Of a stretch of 64,000 nucleotides of DNA, positions 1 to 11,353 are shown piece after piece. Below the pieces are notes generated by a model. It made no database searches. It was not told the origin of the DNA and worked only from the letters and a program-made list of their open reading frames with translations. The DNA lies in contig JAPNXP010000002.1 of the NCBI GenBank assembly GCA_028753945.1, forward strand, positions 15,073,624-15,137,623, in the 5' to 3' direction. The translations under genes were made by a program, and so were the position numbers. Each line of letters starts with the position of its first letter. Positions within the stretch are counted from its first letter, which is position 1. This DNA is from Hexactinellida sp. DTS-2022. Taxonomy: Eukaryota; Porifera; Hexactinellida.

Positions 1-398
1 CTCAGCGTCAAGCTCTGAGGGAAAAGAGAGTATTATAGTCAGTATAACCCGGGTATACAGTGGAACCTTGTTACTACAACACTATTCAGTCCCTTCAAAG
101 CCTTCTCAATACAAATGACACCAGTTAATACGAATCCGGATAAGGCGATCGTAGGGTGTCCCAAATAAAATTAATTTTTGAGAAGTTTATGGGGGACGGT
201 CTGATATTATCTATGTGTCATAAAATGACCATTGGAAAAATTCAAATAATTCCAGGGTAATTTAGGGGTCCCGAAAAGGCGTGAAATTATATTTTGTCAC
301 CTTATATCAGGGGTTTTCAACCTTTTGTACCATGCGACCCTTGAAAACCCATGCCTTGTATAGACTTTATTGAAACCCCATGCCTTATATGGACTTAC

Positions 399-3300
399 CT
401 TCGTCATCGGAATCATCGTCCGGGTTAATGATGACGTATCCATATTGGGAATTCCGTTCCTGTCGGAACTGATCAGCGGACATTCCTTTGGGCAGATTCG
501 GGTGGTAGGGAGGAGGCGGCCCCCGCTTCGAGTAGTCTGCAGAAATGCATTGTGAACCATGGATAAGATACATTTATAAATTATAATAACTAAATCCGTA
601 TTGCTTTGAATAAGCGCCGGGTCAATAAAAAGAGCATTTGTATGACAAACAAGCACATTGTTGATAGCTGGAGTGTAATTACATTGATTTTGGTAACAAC
701 GTTATATATGTTGTAGGCGAAATTATTAAAAAAAATATTATTTTGGATTATTATAATATTCCAAAATAATATTTTCTGGGTTTTTGAAAAATATTTTAGG
801 ATAAATTTGACCCACGAAATTTATACGGTTTAGGAGAACATTCCAAATTTTCGCGCTCCTAAATTCAAATTTACTAAAAATCATACTCCAAAAGGAGCGT
901 CTTGCGCTCCTGTATAATCCTTGTGTGGACCCCAGGTTGGGAACCACTGGTATAACAAGTGTATTATCATCCGTTTGTAAATACGCTCCTAATCCTGGTC
1001 TGATCCAATTATCCAAACTGTAATTCCGTCCTATAAATCCTGTGAATTTTTGACCCATTTAAGCGGAGTAAACGATTAACCGGTGGCTCTATTAAGCGGA
1101 GTTGACTGTATATAGGGTGTGTATAACGTAACATTTGCACTGCATATATAGAGGTGTGTCCTGGGTATTTACCAGACTGGGGCTGCAGCTGTGGAGAGTC
1201 CTCAGGGGTGCAGAACTGCACCTGTCGCTGGGACGGCTGCACCGGCGCCGACAGGACCGGGTCGGGGGCGGGGGGAGAGCTGGACAGCTGACACGAGTTG
1301 TTAGAAACCACAATGTTAGAGAAGCTACGCGGCAGCTGCTGAGGGTTCTGGTAGAGAGGATTGTTAGGGTCGTCTGGGGTCCCCTACAGTTATGCAGTTA
1401 GTAACCGCTTATACGTATACAAGGTATAGTAGAACCTCGTTAAACCCGCTTATATATAAGCTCGATAGTACCCGCTTATAAATTAGCTATACTATATATA
1501 TTCCCTGGAGGGATAAAGTAGAGTTACTTATATATCGGCCAACAACTTTCAATATTAAAAATTGCCTTAAAAATTACATTAGAAAGGTGTTGTAATTCCA
1601 TATATATGTAATTCCTAAAATAATTGATTTTACTCCGCTTATAACGAAGCTAAGTATACCAAGGGTCTCTTGGAAATTAATAAAGCGATAATATACTGTA
1701 GTTATATATCGCTATTCAAATAAAATTGTTTGTTTGTTTGTTGTCTATTTGTTATTTGTTGTCTGTTTGTCCATAATTGATTGAGAAATATAAATATTTA
1801 TTATACCGTTATGAGGCCAGAGGATGGGAGAGTATAGCTTGAGTATTGCGAAGCAGGATGGTGTTGTTGTTGTTGTTGATGTTGTTGTTGGTGTTGTTGG
1901 TGTAGATGTATCTGTGGGTTGAAGTGGTGTGGGGGGGACACTAGCGGGTTATGCTGCATGAATCTCTGTTGGTAGGAGTCCATTACGTGTTTGGACCGAT
2001 GTGACGTCAGAGAGGTGAGCACAACTCCGTTCTCGTTGTCGAACGCGTCCGTGGTACTCCGATTGGGTCGCACGGGGCCGGAGGGCGGAGTTACAGGGGT
2101 GTCAACTGGGGGGACAGGGTTAGTTATGTGTTGTATAGTAACTCCCGTTATAACCAAGTACAGTAAGCGTTACGTAACGTTTGAACGGCCACTTAATAGG
2201 AACACGGATAAGGGGAATATCGGTTAAGGAATACAAGGTTAATTCCCCTAGCCTATACAAATACATGCAAGTGACTCCGGTTAATACGAACATATTACGA
2301 CGGTTCCCTGGTGTTCCTATTAACGAGAATCTACTGTACGTATATCAACACCTGAAGTCCCTTATTACTAATCCCATAGGAAGAAAACCTATGTAGATTC
2401 GGCTAATAACAAGCTGTACTAACAAACATATTTGTGCAACGTGACTACTAATTAGCCTTATACGAGCTCGGTATTGTGCTATTAGTTCCTATCAGATTAG
2501 TGGCACAAACAGTGAATATAATCTTACCATCTGGATCTGGATGCAGTAGCCCTCTCCGAATTAAATCTTCTCGCTTACTTCGGACTGACAGATTCCGCTC
2601 TAGTGCTACAAACAATTATATACAGTAGATATCGGATATAAGAACACACCGGTTATAAGTACATTCTACTGGAAAACAGTGCAATAAATGTTAATTTTGT
2701 TCCTCTAATATTAAGTTCGCCTATTAGCAAGCAAATTTCATGCAAAATGCGACTTGTTATTCATCGAACACCACTTGTAGAAACCATAGTATAACCTCGT
2801 TAATACAAACACGATTAATTCGAAATTCCGGTTAATACGAACACTATTTCAGCCCCCTTAAAAGCCTTTTCAATACAAATGCTATTGGTTACTTCATACG
2901 AATTTCCCGTAAGGCGAACACATTATGATCTGTACGTATATGTGTTTTCAGGTATTTAGCAATGGAAATCCATGTAAACTCCAATTCAGTGATTTTAGCA
3001 TTATATCAGGGAATGGTTGATAAATACAGTTGCCCCGTAATCAACATAGAAAAGGAGTTTTATAATTTCATTGTGGATATCCTGGTGTGTTAACTACTGT
3101 AATCACACAAGTTAGTGGTAAGTACTGATAACTTATATAGTGGTATAAACACACTTCTCCTACGTACCTGTTAACATGTTTAGCAACACATAGTAGCCAT
3201 AGCTATTTATTTATGGTCAGATTTTAAACTAAACCCCCTGTTTTGACAAAAATGGTCCCCCCTACAAAATTGGTCCCCCCGGACCATTTTTGTCAAATAA

Positions 3301-6300
3301 CAATTTGTTTTGACAAAAATGGTCCCCCCTACAAAATTGGTCCCCCCAGATCAATTTTGTCAAATAAACATTTATTTTGACAAAAACAGTCCCCACTACA
3401 AAATTGGTCCCCCCGGACCAATTTTGTCAAATATCCATGGTTTGACAAAAATGGTCCCCCCCCAGGATCTGTCAAACATTATTTAAAGCCAAGTTTCGGT
3501 TTTTTTAACACCTCCTGTGTTTCTGCCTATCTATTTACATTAGCTGTCGGAGTTTTCCAGCCACCCCTCCCTTGTGAGCGGTAACTTACGTAACGTTCTA
3601 TGCGTCCAATTTTGTAAGATTGATTTGATATACTTTAATTAACAAAAATTGATTTTCTACTAAAATTTGTTAGCTCGAAGAGAACTTTCCTACTTTAACG
3701 TTCATTCCTAATGAATTCTCCAGAATATGAAGCTATCTCCAACTACATCAGCTTAAAATCATACCCTGTTCCCTCTACAAAGGACCAGAAGAGGATGATT
3801 CGTAAAAAGGCTGCTAATTACGGGCTTGAATCTGGTAAATTGATTCGACCTTCCCAGGGGAATCGTTTATTAGTAATAAGAGACAGTGAGTTGGAAGACA
3901 TCCTCAAAGAAATCCACGATAACTCTGGACACCAATGTCCTAGATATTCTTATAAAATATCAAAAGACCGGTACTATTGGCCAAGCATGTACAGAGACAT
4001 TGAAACGTATATCAATATTTGTATGCGCTGTCAGAAGAATCAACCAAGTTTGAAAGCGCCAATTAATCCCTTAAAACCTCTACCTATTATCACCAAAGTT
4101 TGGTATCGTGTCGGCATGGACTTAACAGGACCACTCATCGATTCTAATGGTTACAGATACATCTTGACAATGATAGATCACTTTACAAGATGGATTGAAA
4201 CCCGTGCACTACGCTCGAAAGAAGCTGCTGAAGTAGCCAGAGGTATACACTCGATATATTGTAGACAAGGGGCACCAGTCCAAATCATTAGCGATAACGG
4301 GCGTGAATTTACGAATATAATATCCAAATCTTTGCATGAAGCTTATAATTGTAAGCTTATCTTCTCCACTCCCTACCATCCTCAAACAAACGGGTTAGTC
4401 GAGGCGAGTCACAAGACTATTAAAGGATCTCTAGTCAAATCTTTGGACGAAAAAAACGAAAACTGGTCAAATTTCCTTGAAGAGATAACATTCTCAATCA
4501 ATATCAGGCCAAGAGCTACTACATCTTTTTCGGCTTTTGAGCTCATGCATGGTTCACGAAAACCTCGGCTTCCTCTCCAAGCGAAAAATTTAACACATCA
4601 GTATCCAGAAGACACACCTTTAGCTGAGTGGTCTGGAGATGAGCAGATTGAAGAATTGATTGATTACGTACAAGAGGCCCAAGAGTCTAATAGCAAAATA
4701 GCCGGAGAACATCTTACTCATTCACAAACACTTATTAAAAAGCAATACGATAAGAGATTAAACCCGGTCGCTTTTAGTCAACTTGAAAAGGGAGATGATG
4801 TTCTGATCGAAAATATTAATCGAAGCAAGCGCAAGAAAGGAGGGAAGCTACAAGATAAATGGGTCGGTCCTTATCCAATTACAAAAGTGAATCGTGCTAC
4901 GGTTCAGATCCTTCGAAATGAATCTATCCAACGCATAAAACGATCAAAAGTAAAACTTCTGAAGAGACCAAACAGTGTTACAGAAACTCCACCTAGCAAA
5001 CACCAGCGTCTGAATTCCCTAACTGAAGATGATTCTTTCGATGAAAATATCAACATAGCATCATCTCCTTTTAGTGGTGTCGAAGAATCGATTTTTCAGA
5101 CCAACGTCACAAGAAAGACAAGCGAAGAAGTATTCGAGTTTCTTAACTCCAAGAAATGTCAGATAATAGATTCCATAATAACAAAGACTCCACTATCAAA
5201 ACTCCATCACGAACTTGATAAAAGATTGGACCTGTCTTTCCGTGAACTATTCGACTGGCGACATGAGCATTTTCCACCAACTGAATTTCCGGAAATGAGA
5301 TTAATGGAATTAGATACAAGTCAGGAAATGGTTGAGATATTATGTCAATGGTACTTAGATGCACACAGGATCAAATTGCCCTATTACCACTCTACTGACG
5401 ACGATTTCGAATTTTCTAAACACTGGAAACAAAAAGGTGTGGATTATTCTACAAAAGTACTGCATCCAGTATTGAGCGAGCTACTGATACACTCACCAGA
5501 TAATCATCCAACTGTATTGAACAATCCTATTCCTATAGCTTCAGAAGTTTCTATGGAGGACTCTTGTGTTACTTGGGGTGGACATTGTGATGGAATTGAA
5601 TTGGTAAATACCTGTCCAGTTGACAATATCATTACTTTGCTTAGTTTACACAAAGTAACAATTTTTAATAGTTTTGACCAAATACACTATATTCCTAATT
5701 TACAACTCCAGAAAACCTTTTCTCTAATACAGACACGTCAGTTTGATGAACTAAGGGTGTGGATAGCTCAAATGCTGGAAATTCCTCTAGCAAACTCCAA
5801 CTACAATCTCATGGGTTATGAAGGCCGTATAGTTGAACTCTTGTGTAAAAAATTATCTCTATGCTCAGATAATTACAGGATCACATTTCAATGCTGGGCG
5901 TGTTGCTATGAGTCTGAGAAGATGCTTAATCTCACATCCTTGACAACATTCAATTCCAACTGTCAAACCTCTCTCGATAATAAAATTAATTCAAGTTTCA
6001 ACTGCTTAAAATGTCGAGATCCTGGCGCCAATATCGAGAGATTGTCATTAGGGTTCACTGAACTATCGCCTATCATGATTTTTGAAGTTGGGCATCTTGC
6101 TGATTTAATTCAAGTGATAGATATTACAGACTCAATTTCAATATCACACAGAGATGAAATGTTACACTATACACTCATCGGCTTCACTATCCATGTCGGG
6201 ATACATTTTTGTATGAGGGTAAAACTCGATGATGGATGGTACTCTTACGATGGCATGGAAAGGCCGAAACTACACAAAGTCAAGGACAAAGTTGTGAAAA

Positions 6301-9300
6301 TTATAGGCCGGATTAATTGCATTTATTATGTCCTAAGTAACATTTCGAAATTGTAATTGTAATAGGTAATCTGTAATAGGACAAGATATTAGGTTGCTCC
6401 TGGAGGGAGCAGGCAAGGTATCAACTACATTAAACTGATTATATATAACAATTCCATCTACATATTACTTTTAGCACATCCCTGGAGGGAGGCCTTATCA
6501 GCTTGGACGGTGTACTTCGTCTGGGCCTCCAATTTTTGAACATGTACAGTCGGAACTCGTAATGTGAACAAGGAGAAAAATCAATGATTTAATAAATTTA
6601 CTGCCTGATATGTTGTCTAGTCGCAACTACAACTAATTCGAAACGAAATAGTTGTCAGGAAGCCATTTCGTAGGGGGGACCATTTTTGTCAAACCATGGA
6701 TATTTGACAAAATTGGTCCCCCCGGACCAATTTTGTAGGGGGGACTGTTTTTGTCAAAATGAATCGTTATTTGACAAAAATGGTCCGGGGGGACCAATTT
6801 TGTAGGGGGACCATTTTTGTCAAAACACCCCTCCATCCAATCCTAGTATATGCTCACACATCAAATGTAATGTGTGCAAAATGTGTTAATTAACCAAAAT
6901 ACATTTTATTTCTTGTAAATAGCATTAAATTGGAACTACGTGAACAATATTTTGTCTGTTTAATATGAAAACCTTTTTATTATGGTCAAGTCCAAAATTA
7001 ACAACTTACATAGGGTTTGTATTAAGTTAAGTTGAGTTCGCTTATTATGAAGTCTCTCTATTAATAATAAAGAGCCTGATAGTATAATTAATTTATAACT
7101 CTCTTTAATAACGCAAATATCATAAATTTATCTCAAATAATTGCAAAAAGTAGCAATGATTTTAGCAAAGTGCAAATTGTATAATTACAGATAGGTGATA
7201 AATGCAATGAATGGATTTAATTGAATCTAAACCTATAATCACCTATGCAATAGAATACATAATTTAGACAAGTTGAACTTGAAATGACAAGCCATCAATC
7301 AGTTAAATACAAACTCTCTAACAAACTACAGTAGACTCTCTTTATAGGAACATAGATAAGGGAAATATCGGTTAAGGAGTACAAGGTTTAATTCCCCTAG
7401 CCTATACAAATGCATACAAGTGACTCCGGTTAATACGAAATCTGGATAATACGAACATATTTCGACGGTCCCCTGGTGTTCCTATTAACAGAGTCTACTG
7501 TAGTTCATTTTCAATGATGTTAACAGCTAAATGGGGTATTTGTTAGAAACAAAATATCAGAAATACTTATATATCGGTCAACACCTTTTTCTAATGTAAT
7601 ATCAGGCACTGGCAAGGCCATATTTTAACATCAAATACACCTTGAGTAACCTGGCTTTATATTGAAAAGGTGTTGGCCGATATATAAGTAACTCTTTGTT
7701 TAAGAGGTGTTAACACAACACGGTTTGTTTATTTATTTATCAGTGAACAGAGAGGGAAACTGACGCTTAACAATGTAAATACAAATGATATCTCGCTAGT
7801 GAATCACAGTTTGGCATTCCAGTTCGATTAAAGTGTTTCAATAATGGCTAAACGAGGGGTTTCGAGTCTGTTTTTTTGGCTACATTTAGGAAGAGAACTC
7901 TTGGGTCCAGGGGCTTGGTTAGGACCGCGGGGTCCCTTAGGGGGAGGGGCATCTCGAACTGGAGATCCCCTGGGGTCGGTTTTCTATCCTCCGGCGACCC
8001 CGCGGGCTCTGGGGAGAGGAGAGGAGGGATGTCCGGCGGGTCAGAAAACAGGTCCGGCGACCCGAGCCCCTCTCTGGACAGGGACCGACAGAAGGAGGGC
8101 GGCGTGTCCGAGAGAGACCCCCGCTTGGAGCCCCGCCGGAGCCGCGGGTCGCTCTGCGCCGAGTCGGAGCGGGAGAGCGACGGGGATTCCGTCCGGAAGA
8201 GGAGATCTATGTTCGGATGCCTCGGCGAGAGGAGGGCAGGGGACCGGTCGGCGGGTTGCGAGTCCCCAGCGTCGATGGTTAGGACCCGCTCCTCGGTTTC
8301 GTCGCTGAGAAAAGAGAGCGGACTGACGGGCGGCTGTCCGGGGTCGTCGCTCTCGTAGCTAATTGGCTGATAGGAGGGCGGCGTGGGGTCCCTGGGGGGG
8401 AGCCTGATCGGGGGCCTCGGGAAGGGGACGGGGGGAAATCTGTGGTTCATAAGGTAGGGGCGAGTGGGGCGGTATGGGAACTGGTGCGGCATCAGCTGAG
8501 AACGGGGGGGCTCGAAACCAGGGAATGTGTATCTCTGAGGAGGCGGGTCTGAGGGCCCTTGGAACCTGGCCGACTGGACAGGGGGAGGAGAGGGGAGAGA
8601 GAAGGGCGGCGGCTCCTCCGGGGGCACAGCCGAGTAGAGGGGGGGCGCCTGGGGGTCAGGGGGCGGGTCCGCGTCTCTGGAGAGGGCGCGGGGCTTAGCG
8701 GCGGACCAGGCCTTCTCCAGGAGCTTGCTAGTCTCCTGGTTAAGCGGCGCGTGTGAGAACTTACAAGCGTTGCCTTGATAACAGGTGAGGCCGATATGGA
8801 AGAATTTGCAGGGGAAATCCTGATGGTAGTAATTGCAGTTGGTGCCCTTCTGACAGGAATCTTGTAGATAGAATTTGCAGACGTCAGGAATCCGTTTGGT
8901 AGGAGGGGCTACGCCTTTCAACTGAGGGAGGTGTGAATAACCGCACGCATCGCCCTTGTTACAGTACCCGTACATTTTCCAGTACACACACACTGTGGTG
9001 TCGATACAGAACTGAGGCTGCATTACGGTAGAACGGTATTTGTCCTGCGACCAGTATTCCTGTTTGCATTCGTGACGTATGTTGTTAGCTCGTCCGTAGC
9101 GCTTTCTACGCTTGCGCTTCTTGGGACCCTGGGGGAACACTTTTGATCTTTTCCCTTTCACCAATTCCTGATCCTCTCCTGCGAACACGGCTAAGTCGAT
9201 GTGGTTATTGTGCGGAATTACGTCAGATAGCGTCACCTGCTCTTCTCTCTCTTCCAACTCGAAATCGCTTGACTCATCGGATTCCTGAGCCAGGGGATGG

Positions 9301-11316
9301 TTGATAGGGACTTCATGTGTGTCCCCGGTTTTATTTTCAACCGCTTCCTTTTTCGGACTGAAAGTCTTGTTGCTTTTCCTCTTTTTATGTTTCCCCTGCG
9401 GTCCCAATTGTCCCTTCTTCTTCCTACTCAGTTTAACCTGCTCCATAGCCCGCGTGTAGTACTCGCTCCAAACCTGAGCTGACTCTTCTGTCCATTCCTC
9501 CCGTCCCTCTCGCGAGACGGAGAGAGAAGGGTATATACCCATGGCGGCCTGCGTCCAGGGGTTAGCCCTCTCAGGGGACCCAGCGGCCAATTCTGGGTCG
9601 GACAGCTCCCCCTCGGATTTGTTCTCACAGCTGGAATCAAAGAAGTCAGCGGAGGTTTTCTCCACTTTTAACACCTCTTGATTGTGAGGTGATTGGTTCT
9701 TTGGAACAAACATAGTTTCAGTTTCTGAAGAGAGTTCTCCGTCCGACATTGCATTTTCCATTTTCGCATTTGCACCATTGGAATTCAAATTTGCAGCAGA
9801 ATCACTCATTGCAGAACTGAAACTCATTGTAAATAACAATTTTGTAATCTTATTGTAAACAAATTCCTTTCTACATGATTAGCAATGTAATTTGAATAAT
9901 TTTAATTTCAATAACGAATAAGGCAAAATCCACAATTTTGAAATGGCAAAAAGTTGTAATTGTAAGGTTCCAAGAATTATAAATTATTATTAGTAATAAA
10001 ATTATTAGTTCCAAAAATCCCGAGTGAAAGTACGAAACACAAAACCATGTACACTTGAAACCGCCACCAAAGTTCAATCATATAAATCACCTAAGCATTT
10101 TCAGTTTCAAAAGTTTACATTGCAAGCCATTTCCAAATTATTAATCAAAAGTGAACTATTTAATGGTTAGGGCATAGATTGTATTGTAACTATCAGAACT
10201 GTAAATTAATTCAAATGTGGCATAACTGTTAATAGGAGCAATCTCGCTATTTCACTGACTTCGCGAAATATCTTCAAATTATGGAACTAACAACTAACTA
10301 GTTGGTTTTATAAATTCTATGAAATGTGGTAAATATGATTAGTTACCATTGTTTCTTATTGATTGAGGAAAGAAAGGAAAAATTATACGTAAATATAACG
10401 TGTGACGTTGTCAAGCAATTACGTGCAAATGGTCCTGAATAAAATCTGTAAAAAAGATTTATGGGTTGTTAATAATAAGAAAATATACGCGTTTTACGGT
10501 AAACTAATATTTTATATATCAATCTATGCACTAAATACAGTAGAATCTCGTTAGTAGGAACACCAGGGCACCGTCGAAATTTATTCTCCTTATCTGACAT
10601 TCGTATTAACCGGTGTCACTAAATATACAATGTTTGAAGGGTACGTATCAACCGCGTTCTACTAACGAGAGTCTAAAGGAAAGTTTTTAACTTCCATCGG
10701 ATATATTTAGCTCAGTTCCTTATAGACACAAATCTAACTTTTGTAATAAATTCATGAAGCATAATACATTTACGTGAAAAAAGAGAACAGATCTCTATGT
10801 GACTAGCGTGCATACGAAATATCCTTCTACAATATAACCGTTACGAATATCTAAATTGTTTTCAGCTCGAAATCAGCTGTATAACATATGGTTGCCATGT
10901 TCGTACTCTACATATTTGCTATATGGATTCCTGTGAAATTATACACACGGAGTCTGGCCATCTGTGTAGGGTTAGTTGAACGAGTAAGTCCAAGTTTATT
11001 TGTGTACTTAATATTGCGTGAAAATTACTGTATTGTAAGTTGTAGTAGAACTGATTTAATGAGCAATGGTTCTATTAGAAAGCTAGCTATGAGGTTTGAA
11101 TTAATATACTAAAGAAGCCAGTTGTTTAGTGGAAGTTTTAATGCTATCGAGAATGGTTGAATGAATCCTATTTTCGGGGAAATATAATGGAGCAATTGTT
11201 TAGGAACAAAGTTAGGAAATAGATTCGTCCAACAGTGACAAGAACAATATGCAGATTCCAACGATGTGTTTATAGGGCAAACGTTTCTAATTTACTCTTG
11301 TTATTACTGCGTATAC

Positions 11317-11353
<37 letters not shown>

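Larger units (their letters stand above)
3239..6827 (+). mobile_element. Ginger1-like DNA transposon, apparently complete
   Basis: The 3589-bp element starts TGTTTTGACAAAAATGG and ends with the inverse, CCATTTTTGTCAAAACA. CCCC lies immediately outside on both sides (3235-3238 and 6828-6831), read as a 4-bp target duplication. The termini are built from roughly 65-bp units, three on the left and two on the right. Inside is one uninterrupted 881-codon frame with a Gypsy-type integrase and GPY/F module but no reverse transcriptase, protease or gag. Known family: Ginger elements are cut-and-paste transposons with a Gypsy-integrase-like transposase, TGT...ACA ends and 4-bp duplications. The match in ends, duplication and domains is strong. 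An intact frame suggests recent activity (inference). A C-rich flank makes the CCCC duplication less certain than a complex word would be. Confidence 0.88.

Noticed and set aside
3711..6356. Reading the 881-codon protein as a Ty3/Gypsy retrotransposon fragment
   Set aside because: There is no reverse transcriptase, RNase H or LTR; inverted ends and a 4-bp duplication fit a cut-and-paste Ginger element.
7844..8756. Plus-strand GC-rich frames at 7844-8756
   Set aside because: Shadows of the ZC3H coding exon; no domains, and the minus-strand protein has clear CCCH fingers.
10888..11112. 74-codon frame at 10888-11112
   Set aside because: Begins with hydrophobic residues but has no family resemblance, no splice partners and AT-rich background composition.
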